The notes under the pieces were generated by a model that saw nothing but the letters and a program-made list of their open reading frames with translations, made no database searches and was not told the origin of the DNA. From the NCBI GenBank assembly GCA_963933055.1, contig CAWVSY010000009.1, forward strand, positions 1-64,000: a DNA stretch of 64,000 nucleotides. Reading direction: 5' to 3'. A program made the translations under genes and the position numbers. Below are positions 30,796 through 39,805 of the stretch, one piece after another (positions within the stretch are counted from its first letter, which is position 1; every line of letters begins with the position of its first letter). The DNA is from Oleispira sp963933055 (GTDB taxonomy: Bacteria > Pseudomonadota > Gammaproteobacteria > Pseudomonadales > Oceanobacteraceae).

Positions 30796-31608
30796 ATGTC
30801 AGAAGCGCGCGTACTACTCGAAGTCAAAAATAAAATTGCTTACGTCAGTCTAAATCGTCCTGAAAAACACAATGGTTTGGACATGGCAATGTTCAAAGAA
30901 ATGATTGCGACGGCGAAAAAAATTCGCAAAAATCGCGCGATCCGTGCGGTTATTATGCACGGTAACGGTCCTTCTTTTTGTGCTGGCTTAGATTTTGGCG
31001 CGCTCAGTAAAGATCCCATGATGGTGCCTAAGGTTTTTCTAAAAATGCCTTGGACAAAAATGAACATTGCTCAAGAAATCGCCCACATCTGGCGCGACCT
31101 GCCAGTTCCCGTTATTTCTGCCATCCATGGAAATTGCTTTGGTGGGGGCATGCAAATTATTTTGGCAACGGATTATCGCATTGCAACGCCTGATAGCAAG
31201 ATGTCTATTTTAGAAATGAAATGGGGGCTGATCCCCGACATGAGTGGCATGGTGACGCTATCCCGCCTAACACGCGTCGATATCGCTCAAGAGCTGACTA
31301 TGACAGGTCGCTTCTTCTCGGGATTAGAAGGCGCTGAATACGGACTCATCAGTAAGATCAGTGACAATCCATTAGCAGACGCAGAAGCTCTGGCGACAGA
31401 AATTGCGAGCAAGTCCCCAGATGCGATTGCAGCCACTAAATACTTGTTTAAGAAAACGTGGAAAAAAGATACTTGGGGCGCTCTTCTTTGGGAACGCTGG
31501 ACGCAAGCTCGCTTATTAGGTCGTAAGAATCAGCGTATTGCGATGGCAAATGGCATGGCAAAAGATGGCAAGGTTAAGCCTTTCTTAGATCGCACCTCAT
31601 TTCGCTAG
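30796..31608 (+). CDS. Crotonase-family enoyl-CoA hydratase/isomerase
   Basis: A 270-residue crotonase-fold protein with the first oxyanion-hole segment SFCAGLDFGALS and the second HGNCFGGGMQIILATDYRIA. The active-site loop reads EMKWGLIPDMSG, where a Glu and an Asp are eight residues apart. That spacing is like the pair in delta3,5-delta2,4-dienoyl-CoA isomerases rather than the single Glu of plain hydratases. It is a single gene with its own upstream gap, so the substrate is open. Family firm, exact reaction uncertain. Confidence 0.88.
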   Translation: MSEARVLLEVKNKIAYVSLNRPEKHNGLDMAMFKEMIATAKKIRKNRAIRAVIMHGNGPSFCAGLDFGALSKDPMMVPKVFLKMPWTKMNIAQEIAHIWRDLPVPVISAIHGNCFGGGMQIILATDYRIATPDSKMSILEMKWGLIPDMSGMVTLSRLTRVDIAQELTMTGRFFSGLEGAEYGLISKISDNPLADAEALATEIASKSPDAIAATKYLFKKTWKKDTWGALLWERWTQARLLGRKNQRIAMANGMAKDGKVKPFLDRTSFR

Positions 31609-31634
31609 CCGCTATTTATTTAGTATCTGCTTTT

Positions 31635-32516
31635 CTAGCTTAGGCTAAACCCGATAACCAATCCAGATTGAAGAAAGTGCGGTAATAATACTTCAACTGG
31701 GTTGGCATAGTCATTTTCGGCAATCTTTGAGAACGTTAATCCTGATTGCAAATCGCTTAAAAAGGCTAACCCACCCTCTATTTTATTCTGTTCAATGCGC
31801 ATACCAAAATCTGCACTGCGCCAAATAATAAATTCTCTGTGCTCTTCTACCAGTTCAATTTCAGTCTCATCCGCATCACGCATACCGTCACCATCAACAT
31901 GAGCACCGCCTTGTTGATTCACTTGCCAGATTTGATCGATTGGGAATTGTGACACCAGCAAACCTAAAGAAGGCTGGAGTTTAAAAACGATATTACCTTG
32001 CTGTTCAGCAGTAACATTGGCTAACTCAGACAGAGGCAGAGACTGCTCACTTTTATCCGACGCATTAAAAGAAACATCTGCCGCGTTGAATGCTTGATGC
32101 CATGACCATTCAAGTCTTGCCACATCAGGTAAATACTTCAGCGTTTGCTGTTGATTTATCTTTATCAAAAACTGATCAAGATAACTCGCTAAGAACTCGC
32201 CATATTCACCCACATCGGCTGAAGTTGAAGGATACTGCTGTAAATACCCTGTCACCATTCGGGTAAAAAACTGATCGCCAACAAGGCGATTACAAACCGG
32301 ATAAATCCCCATCAGGCCAGAGGTAATACCGCCTAATATACTATTTCGATATATACCCAAGCGCTGTTCCGGGGAAAGTGATCCTGCCTGTTGAATATCT
32401 CGACACGCTTCTATTATGTTTTCTGGCTTAGGCTCAAATACCCCATTATAAAAGGCTTTTTGCCAAGCATGAATATTCTCACGTGCCTGAAAATTGTCCG
32501 TATTTTTTTTAGTCAC
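31635..32516 (-). CDS. BufC/HvfC-type DUF2063 partner protein
   Basis: About 293 residues from GTG 32516, which overlaps the stop of the MNIO gene as GTGACTAA and has GGAG seven bases upstream; the frame extends eight codons further to 32540. The N-terminal half has the DUF2063 pattern (WQKAFYNGVF, EQRLGIYRNSILGGI, YPVCNRLVG, GEYGEFLASYL). The family was once called a putative DNA-binding domain. It is now known as the partner of MNIO (DUF692) enzymes, helping present the precursor peptide. Third gene of the bufferin-type operon. Confidence 0.88.
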   Translation of the reverse strand: MTKKNTDNFQARENIHAWQKAFYNGVFEPKPENIIEACRDIQQAGSLSPEQRLGIYRNSILGGITSGLMGIYPVCNRLVGDQFFTRMVTGYLQQYPSTSADVGEYGEFLASYLDQFLIKINQQQTLKYLPDVARLEWSWHQAFNAADVSFNASDKSEQSLPLSELANVTAEQQGNIVFKLQPSLGLLVSQFPIDQIWQVNQQGGAHVDGDGMRDADETEIELVEEHREFIIWRSADFGMRIEQNKIEGGLAFLSDLQSGLTFSKIAENDYANPVEVLLPHFLQSGLVIGFSLS

Positions 32517-33336
32517 CGACCTGCTCCAACATAAAAGCATCTGCCTTTTTGGCCTCAGCTAACAAGGTCGAGAACTCAGGGACATCCGTATCCCATTCAA
32601 TTAATGTCGGCACAGAACCAAAACGTTTTAGGGCTGCTCGGTATAAATCCCATACAGGCGGCTTGACTGAGTGCCCGTGAGTATCAAATAAATAGCCATC
32701 CATTTGCTCATAACCCGCAAGATGAATCTCTTTAACTTTATCCTGGGGGATAGACTCTAAATATTGATAAGGATCAAATCCATGATTCATCGCACTGACA
32801 TAAATATTATTCACGTCTAGTAACAATTCACAGCCAGAAGAAAGGCTTAACTGACGAATAAAGTCGGCCTCACTCATATCAGAAGAATCAAATGATAAAT
32901 ACGAAGAAGGATTTTCAATCAAAATAGTGCGACCAAGATAGTCTTGAACTTGTTGAATCCGATCACTCAAGTGTTGCAACATATCTTGATTATAGGGAAG
33001 CGGTAATAGGTCGTGGGTATACTTGCCATCGACTGAAACCCATGCAATGTGATCAGAAACATAATGAGGCTCTAAGCGATCGGCTAATACTTTTAAGCGT
33101 TTTAAATAGTCGGTATTTAAAGGGTCTGCACTGCCTAAAGACATACCGACACCATGTAAGGTAATCGGATAGTCTTGACGAACTTTCTCGGCACGCTGAA
33201 TCGGTAGCCCTCCAGCCGCCATATAATTATCACTCAACAGCTCAAACCAAGGAACATCTGGCTTTGTTTCAAATATTTCTTGGTAATGACTGGCACGTAA
33301 ACCAAGTCCAGCACCCTTAAGCTGTTGAACTGACAT
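32509..33336 (-). CDS. MNIO-family (DUF692) RiPP-modifying enzyme, BufB/HvfB type
   Basis: A 275-residue TIM-barrel enzyme of the multinuclear non-heme iron oxidative group. Visible motifs are GLGLRASHYQEIFE at the start, the metal-ligand string ITLHGVGMSLGSADPLN, LLDVNNIYVSAMNHGFDP, EIHLAGYEQ, FDTHGHSVKPPVWDLY and LIEWDTDVPEF. These enzymes convert cysteines of a precursor peptide to thiooxazole or related groups. It sits 25 bases after a four-cysteine DUF2282-type precursor and is coupled to the DUF2063 gene. The assignment to bufferin-type biosynthesis follows from this neighbourhood. Confidence 0.93.
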   Translation of the reverse strand: MSVQQLKGAGLGLRASHYQEIFETKPDVPWFELLSDNYMAAGGLPIQRAEKVRQDYPITLHGVGMSLGSADPLNTDYLKRLKVLADRLEPHYVSDHIAWVSVDGKYTHDLLPLPYNQDMLQHLSDRIQQVQDYLGRTILIENPSSYLSFDSSDMSEADFIRQLSLSSGCELLLDVNNIYVSAMNHGFDPYQYLESIPQDKVKEIHLAGYEQMDGYLFDTHGHSVKPPVWDLYRAALKRFGSVPTLIEWDTDVPEFSTLLAEAKKADAFMLEQVGD

Positions 33337-33361
33337 AACAGGTCCTTAAATAATCGTTAAA

Positions 33362-33628
33362 TTATTTTGCACCTTTCAAGCTACCACCGGCAATCTTTTT
33401 ACACGTTCCTTCTGGCACATAAATCCACTCATCGGCTAAATTGTCAGATGCCGCCTGACCAGCACAGCCGTGTTTAGCAGTACCACAGTCATTCATACCC
33501 GTTTTAACAATTCCTTCGCATTTTTCAAAGCCTGGCTTCGCAGCTAAAGCAGCGGGTGTAACCGCTGATAACCCCAAAGCCAAAGCACCAGCAATTGCAC
33601 CACTCATGATCGTCTTAGTATCTTTCAT
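33362..33628 (-). CDS. Bufferin-type precursor peptide (DUF2282, four cysteines)
   Basis: An 88-residue exported peptide. Residues 1-29 form a signal peptide ending AALAA. The mature part has four cysteines in [25 protein letters not shown] and [12 protein letters not shown], the pattern of DUF2282/BufA1 proteins. Related bufferins are copper-binding RiPPs that protect against copper after cysteine modification by the MNIO enzyme. The two biosynthetic genes follow directly. No DoxX-type (BufD) gene follows them here. That this peptide is modified and binds copper is inferred from the family. Confidence 0.9.
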   Translation of the reverse strand: MKDTKTIMSGAIAGALALGLSAVTPAALAAKPGFEKCEGIVKTGMNDCGTAKHGCAGQAASDNLADEWIYVPEGTCKKIAGGSLKGAK

Positions 33629-33858
33629 TTTGAACTCCGCGTATTTTTATTCATTCATGCAGTTTTATAACTATAGCTTAGTTACCACTTTATACATTTA
33701 GTTCAATTATTCGGTTAATTTACCGCCCCCATAAAACTGGATATATCAACGGACTCCAAGATGCCAAAGACGACATTTAACCCCCTCCCTAAACTCGCTA
33801 TTTGTGTCAAACTGTCAAAAGATCACACCCCCCATTTTTTACGAGAACCTGTATTTAA

Positions 33859-35640
33859 ATGAATACGTCTACCCCAATTGAAAATGAACGATGGCACCTG
33901 CAATCTGATCAACAATTTACTCTTGGGCAAACATCATTTAAAGGTGATAAAGAACAAAACGAAGATGCGATAGGCATTCGTATTCCTGAGGGTATTATTC
34001 AGAGCCATAAAGGTTCTGTCGCGATCATTGCCGATGGTGTCAGTGCCGCTGAGGCGGGAAAAGAAGCAAGCGAAACCTGCGTGCGTAATTTTTTAAGCGA
34101 TTATTACGCGACGCCAGATACTTGGAGTGTTAAGCAAAGCACAACCAAGGTTCTCACGGCCCTGAATCGTTGGCTTTATAGCCAAGGACAACGTTTCAGT
34201 GATGCCCAAAAAGGTTACATCAGCACTCTTAGCTGCATTGTCTTTAAATCCAATACCGCTCATATATTCCACGTCGGAGACAGTCGAATTTATCGATTAC
34301 GAAACGGTGATTTAGAGCAGCTCACCCGAGATCATGCAACCGCCGTTAGCTCAACACAAAGCTACCTTGCACGAGCAATGGGGCTGGATGTAAAACTTGA
34401 TGTCGATTATCGCAGCCTTGATATTGAGCAAGGAGACATGTTTTTATTGTCGACTGATGGCATTCACGACTTCTTATCGAATTTGCAATTACGCAATCAC
34501 CTAAAGTCGTTAAAAGACTTACAAACCGACTCTTTCGAAGCGGGCTGCCAACAACTTGTTAACCTAGCCTTGCAGCAAGAAAGCAATGACAACCTCAGCT
34601 GCCAAATTATTCGTATCGATAAACTCCCTAGTCAAAACTTAAATGACGTTCACCAAAAATTAACCGACCTCCCCTTCCCTCCGGCGCTTGAAGTCGGCAT
34701 GTCAATTGATGGTTTACGTATCGAAAAAGAACTTCATGCGAGTAACCGCAGCCAGCTGTATAAAGTGGTCGACATTGACAGTGGCGAAGCTTTTTGTATG
34801 AAAACCCCCTCTGTCAATTATAATGACGATGCAGCTTACATAGAGCGCTTTATTCTGGAAAGCTGGATTGGTCATCGTATTAACAACCCGCACGTTCTTA
34901 AAATTGCGGGCTTTAATCGCCCTAAAAAATATCTGTATTATTTAACAGAGTTCATCGAAGGCATAACACTTGAACAGTGGATCAAAGACAACCCGACGCC
35001 ACCCGTGCAAAATGTCATTGTCATTATTCAGCAAGTATTAAAAGGATTGAGGGCATTTCATCGCCGCGAAACGATCCATCAAGATTTAAAACCCAGCAAT
35101 ATCATGCTGGATCGCAACGGTGAAGCAAAGATCATTGATTTTGGTTCCTGCCATGTCAAAGCCATCGCTGAAATAGCAACGCCACTAGAACGCGATGGCA
35201 TTCTTGGCACCGCGACCTATGCCGCACCAGAAGCCGTATTGAATGGACAAAGTTTGCAGCAAAGTGATATTTTTTCAATAGCGGTTATTCTTTTTGAAAT
35301 GCTCACCGGAAAACTACCTTTTTCAGGAAAGCTAGAAGAATGTCATAACAAAACAGCGTATTTAAAAACACGATACAAACCCAGCTATGAACTGAATCCA
35401 CTGGTGCCAGTATGGTTGGATGGAACCATTAAAAAAGCACTTAGGTTTGAAGCCAATAAACGCCATGGCGACGTATCAGAATTTTTGTATGAAATTGAGC
35501 ACCCAAACCCAAAATACAAGCGCAGCTATAATGCCGCGTTACTGCAAGCCAACCCAAGCCGTCCTTGGCAGTTATTATCATGCGGGTTATTCATCGCACT
35601 GTGCATATCAATTTATTATCACGTCAGTCCCGCAATATAA
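33859..35640 (+). CDS. Fused PP2C phosphatase / Ser-Thr protein kinase
   Basis: A 593-residue fusion. Residues about 15-255 are a PP2C domain (DKEQNEDAIG, IADGVSAAEAGKEAS, HVGDSRIYRLR, LLSTDGIHDFLS, DNLSCQ). Residues about 280-555 are a Hanks kinase: a weak glycine loop (ELHASNRSQLYKV), FCMKTPS with the ATP Lys, catalytic loop IHQDLKPSNIML, IIDFGS and GTATYAAPE. A C-terminal membrane helix (about residues 571-592) anchors it. It is divergent from the bufferin-type operon with 230 bases between. The fusion could set its own on/off balance by phosphorylating and dephosphorylating the same client. The client is unknown. Confidence 0.92.
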   Translation: MNTSTPIENERWHLQSDQQFTLGQTSFKGDKEQNEDAIGIRIPEGIIQSHKGSVAIIADGVSAAEAGKEASETCVRNFLSDYYATPDTWSVKQSTTKVLTALNRWLYSQGQRFSDAQKGYISTLSCIVFKSNTAHIFHVGDSRIYRLRNGDLEQLTRDHATAVSSTQSYLARAMGLDVKLDVDYRSLDIEQGDMFLLSTDGIHDFLSNLQLRNHLKSLKDLQTDSFEAGCQQLVNLALQQESNDNLSCQIIRIDKLPSQNLNDVHQKLTDLPFPPALEVGMSIDGLRIEKELHASNRSQLYKVVDIDSGEAFCMKTPSVNYNDDAAYIERFILESWIGHRINNPHVLKIAGFNRPKKYLYYLTEFIEGITLEQWIKDNPTPPVQNVIVIIQQVLKGLRAFHRRETIHQDLKPSNIMLDRNGEAKIIDFGSCHVKAIAEIATPLERDGILGTATYAAPEAVLNGQSLQQSDIFSIAVILFEMLTGKLPFSGKLEECHNKTAYLKTRYKPSYELNPLVPVWLDGTIKKALRFEANKRHGDVSEFLYEIEHPNPKYKRSYNAALLQANPSRPWQLLSCGLFIALCISIYYHVSPAI

Positions 35641-35654
35641 ACCCTGAACTGCAC

Positions 35655-36542
35655 TTACTCTGCGACCAAGGTTTGGCACAAGCTGAACGCTTTACCATCA
35701 CCTCTATCCAATTCTTTCACTAACTTGGGCAATAGCTTTTCTAACTTGGATTTTAGCGTCCAAGGTGGGTTAATCACAATCATGCCTGCGGAAGTCATTC
35801 CCATTTCATGGCTATCTTCGGCTAAACCTAATTCAAACTGTTGAATATTTTTAACTCCAGCCTGTTTCAGTTTGCGCCACATAAAATCAACCCGCTTACG
35901 CTCGACAACGGGATACCAGATTGCATAAGTGCCTGAATTGAATTTTTTATGCGCTTTAATGACGGCATCAACCACATCACCATAGTCACTTTTTATTTCA
36001 TAAGATGGATCGATTAATACCAAAGCACGTCGACTGACAGGGGGAACCAAGCTCAATAGGCCTTTCAAGCCATCGTCTTGTTTAATGCGTATTTTACGCG
36101 CTTGCGCTTTTGAATCTGCGGTCATCGACTCCGATAAAATACGGAAGTCACTTGAATGCAACTCAAAGAGCCAAGCTTTGTCTTTTTCACGCTCAGGATG
36201 GGTAATGTATTGATGCGCAATGGCGGGAGAACCAGGATAAAAAGTTAATCCATTTTTCTTACTATCAATCCCCTGCTGAGTATTCAACGAATCAATAACA
36301 CTAAAATAAGCGTCTAACTCAGGGAAATCGATGCGTTTAAGCTTCGCAATGCCCTCTTTATACTCGGCGGTTTTGTTCGCGTTCGCTGAGCGTAAATCAT
36401 ACAAACCAGCCCCTGAGTGCGTATCGATGTAATCAAACGGTGAATCTTTCTTATTGAAATGCTCTAGGCATTCAACCAATACAATGTGTTTTAACACATC
36501 TGCGAAATTACCCGCATGATAAGAGTGACGATAGCTCAACAA
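35655..36542 (-). CDS. rlmJ: 23S rRNA (adenine2030-N6)-methyltransferase RlmJ
   Basis: A 295-residue SAM methyltransferase with the RlmJ opening LSYRHSYHAGNFADVLKHI, SAM-site strings DTHSGAGLYDL and ALVLIDPSYEIKSDY (the DPSY catalytic motif), and INPPWTL near the C-terminus. It modifies A2030 in 23S rRNA. Length is near that of E. coli RlmJ (280). It converges with the kinase-phosphatase gene, 14 bases apart. Confidence 0.95.
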   Translation of the reverse strand: MLSYRHSYHAGNFADVLKHIVLVECLEHFNKKDSPFDYIDTHSGAGLYDLRSANANKTAEYKEGIAKLKRIDFPELDAYFSVIDSLNTQQGIDSKKNGLTFYPGSPAIAHQYITHPEREKDKAWLFELHSSDFRILSESMTADSKAQARKIRIKQDDGLKGLLSLVPPVSRRALVLIDPSYEIKSDYGDVVDAVIKAHKKFNSGTYAIWYPVVERKRVDFMWRKLKQAGVKNIQQFELGLAEDSHEMGMTSAGMIVINPPWTLKSKLEKLLPKLVKELDRGDGKAFSLCQTLVAE

Positions 36543-36595
36543 AATAAACTCGATCTTTTACAAGAAATAGGAAGGTATAGTGGGATTCTAATGAT

Positions 36596-36985
36596 TTAAG
36601 GCAGTGAAACAAGCTGCTTTTGGTATTCAATCAATAAAGTACTGTAATCGGCCAACATAGCGCCTCGATTCTCTAAACTGTCGTGGTACATCTCAGCATT
36701 AAGGTAGAAAGATTTGGGGGTACTCATGTAAGCCTGCAATACCGGCATTGCCTGCTGTATGATCTCACGTTGATTTGCCAATATCGTCTTTGTCGGCAAT
36801 TGTTTCTGCAGTTTTTGCAAAGCAATTTTATGCCCCAATAAAACCATTAAAGCATCACTATGACCGTCGTGTGCATGGCCGTCGGCCATGGTCTGAATTG
36901 ACATAAAAATCAATAAAGCACACAGCATAAATACCCTACAAAAATATCGTATTGAAAAGCACCGCATTGAAAAATAAGCACTCAT
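36596..36985 (-). CDS. Small exported protein with His-rich N-terminus
   Basis: About 129 residues from ATG 36985, which follows AGGAGG ten bases upstream; the frame opens seven codons earlier. A signal peptide probably ends near MSIQTMA, leaving a mature start DGHAHDGHSDALM that is rich in His and Asp, then a helical domain. Metal binding by this segment is possible but unproven. No family recognised. Confidence 0.6.
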   Translation of the reverse strand: MSAYFSMRCFSIRYFCRVFMLCALLIFMSIQTMADGHAHDGHSDALMVLLGHKIALQKLQKQLPTKTILANQREIIQQAMPVLQAYMSTPKSFYLNAEMYHDSLENRGAMLADYSTLLIEYQKQLVSLP

Positions 36986-37064
36986 ATTAAATATCCCTCC
37001 TATCATTTATGATATCCAGCCCCAATATCACTCATCAAATGATACAACCCAATAGGCACCGCCC

Positions 37065-37781
37065 GTGAAACTAGGCAAAAGATTACAACACATCGAATCA
37101 AGCATCACGTCTAATTATGACCATATTTGGGATTGTTGTTGCGATCATGGCTTATTAGGTATGAGTTTATTGGCTAACAATATAAACGCCAATGTTCACT
37201 TTGTTGATATCGTCCCGCACTTAATGAACGAGTTAGAACAAAAATTACACATTTATCCTGCGACAAAATGGCAAACCCATTGCATTGATGTTTCTAAACT
37301 TCCTTTAAACGCTAACCTAGAAAATTCAACTAAACACCTCATCATTATTGCCGGCATTGGTGGCGAGCAAACGTGTCAATTGATCAACGACATTTGCGAA
37401 AAGAATACGCTCGTAGAAATAGACTTCCTACTTTGCCCTGTTCATCAATTGCATTCACTCAGGCAACAACTCATCAAGCTAAACGTTCAACTCGTATCGG
37501 AATCTCTAATAGAAGAAAATGAACGTTTTTACGAAGTACTATTGCTGTCAAAATCACAAACCGAACATAAACACATGAACACGGTCAGCCCGGCGGGCAA
37601 TCAACTTTGGCTATGCCAGAACCCGCAAGAGCTCGCACTGGCACAAACCTATCTCAATAATACCCTTAACCACTACAAACGAATGCAGCAAGGAGCCAAA
37701 AACAAGCACATTGAAGCGATCATTAACGACTACCAGAAAATAAGAGCGCAATTAGATAATCAAGCCAAGCTTATGAGCTGA
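37065..37781 (+). CDS. TrmK-like tRNA (adenine22-N1)-methyltransferase
   Basis: A 238-residue class I SAM methyltransferase starting with GTG. The SAM site reads HIWDCCCDHGLLGMSLLA, the second motif FVDIVPHLM, and a Gly-rich IIIAGIGGEQTC corresponds to the TrmK AGMGG string. The C-terminus is helical (residues about 195-238), like the TrmK coiled-coil domain. TrmK is best known in Gram-positive bacteria; related genes occur in some gammaproteobacteria. Its end overlaps the convergent CoA-transferase gene by 30 bases. Confidence 0.78.
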   Translation: MKLGKRLQHIESSITSNYDHIWDCCCDHGLLGMSLLANNINANVHFVDIVPHLMNELEQKLHIYPATKWQTHCIDVSKLPLNANLENSTKHLIIIAGIGGEQTCQLINDICEKNTLVEIDFLLCPVHQLHSLRQQLIKLNVQLVSESLIEENERFYEVLLLSKSQTEHKHMNTVSPAGNQLWLCQNPQELALAQTYLNNTLNHYKRMQQGAKNKHIEAIINDYQKIRAQLDNQAKLMS

Positions 37782-39068
37782 CTGAGTTAATTGTTCGCGG
37801 AAGTCTGGATGTGAAATACTGATTAACGCTTTGGCTCGCTGCTGCAACGATAATCCTTTCAAATCAACACAACCATATTCAGTAACAACAAAATGAGTAT
37901 CCATGCAGGTATCCGTAACAGCACCGCCTTCTAGGCGAGGAACGATGCGGCTAATCGCCCCTTTTTTAGCGGTCGAATTGAGCGCAATAAAAGAGCGCCC
38001 ACCGACCGAAGCATAAGCACCTCGAACAAAATCTAATTGACCGCCAGTTCCAGAAAATGGCTGCCCGGCCAACTGCTCAGCATTGATCTGTCCCGACAAA
38101 TCCACTTCAATAGCGGCATTCACCGAGACCATGTTGTTATTTTTTTGAATAATACTGGGGTTATTCACCCAAGAGGCGGGATAGCCAACAATAGAAGGAT
38201 TGTCATCCATAAAGTCATACATTGCCTTATCACCGAGCGCCAAAGTAAATATATGCTTATGCTGCATCCAGCTTTTTTGCTTACCGTTAATCACACCCGA
38301 TTGAATCAATTCGACCATCGCAGGGCAAAATAATTCTGAATGCAACCCTAAGTCTTTATGATTTTTTAGCAAACTCAAAACAGCGCTCGGCACGCCGCCC
38401 ACGCCCATTTGCAAGGTATCCCCATTATTAATACGATCGGCGATTAAGTGTGCAATTTTAATATCGGTCGCGGAAGGTGGATGAGGGGGTATTTCAGTTA
38501 AGGGAGTATGGTGCTCAACCACCGCATCGACTTCGGTAATGTGCACAGAACACTCGCCAAATGTACGTGGCATATTCTCATTAACTTCAACAACAACCTT
38601 ATTAGCTTTACGAATAACACTCGCGCCATAGTCTGCATTGGTGCCTAGACTAAAATAGCCGTGCTTATCCATTGGCGATACTGTCACCATAAAGCAGTGA
38701 GGCTCTATTTGTTCGGTTAATAATCGACCAACTTGATGAAATGTTGCCGGCACAAACCCCATTAATGAGTTATGAGACAAACGTTTTAATGCAGCTCGAT
38801 CATGACTACTCATAAATAAAGGCCTAGGACAGACCTTACCCGCAAGCTCCGGCTTTAATAACGTTTCACCCAATGCCTCACTACCGTGCATATAATGAAG
38901 ATTCAATGAAGAAAATTCATTATGCTCTAGCATGTTTGCAACCGCTGCTACCAGCCTTGGTGGCATAGCGACGCCCATGCCTAAAATAAGATTTTGCTTA
39001 TCTTCTAGCACCGAGCACGCATCTTCAGCCGTCATCAATTTTTGCTGGTACAGTATTTCGACATCCAT
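37752..39068 (-). CDS. Acetyl-CoA hydrolase/CoA-transferase family protein
   Basis: A 438-residue class I CoA-transferase of the acetyl-CoA hydrolase / 4-hydroxybutyrate CoA-transferase group. Motifs include GDTLQMGVGGVPSAVLSLL, FSGTGGQLDFVRGAYASVGG (oxyanion glycines) and HFVVTEYGCVDLKGLSLQQRA, whose Glu probably carries the covalent CoA. It moves CoA between acetyl-CoA and a carboxylate. It stands alone; the natural acceptor is not indicated by neighbours. Confidence 0.92.
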   Translation of the reverse strand: MDVEILYQQKLMTAEDACSVLEDKQNLILGMGVAMPPRLVAAVANMLEHNEFSSLNLHYMHGSEALGETLLKPELAGKVCPRPLFMSSHDRAALKRLSHNSLMGFVPATFHQVGRLLTEQIEPHCFMVTVSPMDKHGYFSLGTNADYGASVIRKANKVVVEVNENMPRTFGECSVHITEVDAVVEHHTPLTEIPPHPPSATDIKIAHLIADRINNGDTLQMGVGGVPSAVLSLLKNHKDLGLHSELFCPAMVELIQSGVINGKQKSWMQHKHIFTLALGDKAMYDFMDDNPSIVGYPASWVNNPSIIQKNNNMVSVNAAIEVDLSGQINAEQLAGQPFSGTGGQLDFVRGAYASVGGRSFIALNSTAKKGAISRIVPRLEGGAVTDTCMDTHFVVTEYGCVDLKGLSLQQRAKALISISHPDFREQLTQSAHKLGLII

Positions 39069-39230
39069 ATCTTACAATCTCAACTCAATGATTTTTTAGA
39101 ACAATACTATTTATCGTATTAGAAATAGCTTAGTGTGGCTTTCGTCAATATTAAAGCCGTAGAGACTTATTGTAAGCACAACAAGGTTACCGCCATATGA
39201 ATTTTTAACAACATACGAATTCAAGGCACA

Positions 39231-39256
39231 AAAAAAGTCAGCAATGCTGACCTTTT
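39231..39256 (-). terminator. Intrinsic terminator after the DUF6172-type gene
   Basis: GTCAGC (39237-39242) pairs with GCTGAC (39246-39251) and the flanking A and T runs extend the stem. On the minus strand a run of T follows (39236 downwards). It lies just beyond the stop of the leftward gene ending at 39280. Confidence 0.8.
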
Positions 39257-39279
39257 ATGAAATACGCTGCCTTAAATAC

Positions 39280-39603
39280 CTAACTCACAGAGTCATCGTT
39301 ATTATCTTCCAAAGCTTCAGCTTGCGGCTTGTGAGCCGCGGCTCTCGCAAGAATGACGATAAAGAACTGTGTTAACTCTTGCTCCACCGCACCATCAATG
39401 CGCTTGTTAATTTCAGAAGTGAAAATCGTTTCTGCTGTCTCTTCAGAAGCACCAAATTGGCAATCAAATGTCCAATAATCGGTACCTTCGGGCAAGGTTT
39501 TTCTACGCTCTCTACCAAGATATTTTTTAATATCGTGCTTAATAGAATCCACCAAGCGGGCAGTTTTAATTTTAGGGTGGGTCAATGCGATGGTTTTTTT
39601 CAT
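39280..39603 (-). CDS. DUF6172-like conserved small protein
   Basis: 107 residues from ATG 39603, which has AGGA nine bases upstream; the frame extends nine codons further without a ribosome site. Opening MKKTIALTHPKIKTARLVDS and the later RERRKTLPEGTDYWTFDCQFG strings resemble DUF6172 proteins as I recall them. Function unknown. It is followed by a clear terminator, so it is a single-gene unit. Confidence 0.75.
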   Translation of the reverse strand: MKKTIALTHPKIKTARLVDSIKHDIKKYLGRERRKTLPEGTDYWTFDCQFGASEETAETIFTSEINKRIDGAVEQELTQFFIVILARAAAHKPQAEALEDNNDDSVS

Positions 39604-39725
39604 GAAGTTCCTACAGGTGCACACAAACAATGTGGGCAGCTGGTATGCGAATAAAGGCGTATTCTACATGGATAGGCTAAAGATAACTGCTACTTTTCGT
39701 AATTATATCAAGAACAAATAAGCTT

Positions 39726-39757
39726 AGGCGTTCTTCAGAAAGTACTGAAGAACGCCT
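39726..39757 (-). terminator. Perfect 13-bp hairpin after the large surface protein gene
   Basis: AGGCGTTCTTCAG (39726-39738) pairs perfectly with CTGAAGAACGCCT (39745-39757) with a 6-base loop, 49 bases beyond the stop at 39806. The T-rich tail on the minus strand is interrupted (AAGCTTATTTG), so it is either a terminator or an mRNA 3'-end stabiliser. Confidence 0.6.
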
Positions 39758-39805
39758 GCATAGAAGTCATTTTAAAATGTGACTATCAAAAAGTGACTGT
39801 CAAAA

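Noticed and set aside
39726..39757. A mobile-element inverted repeat or attachment site, because of the perfect 13-bp palindrome.
   Set aside because: It occurs once, has a small loop and lies just after a gene end, which fits a transcript 3' hairpin better; no transposase or direct repeats are nearby.
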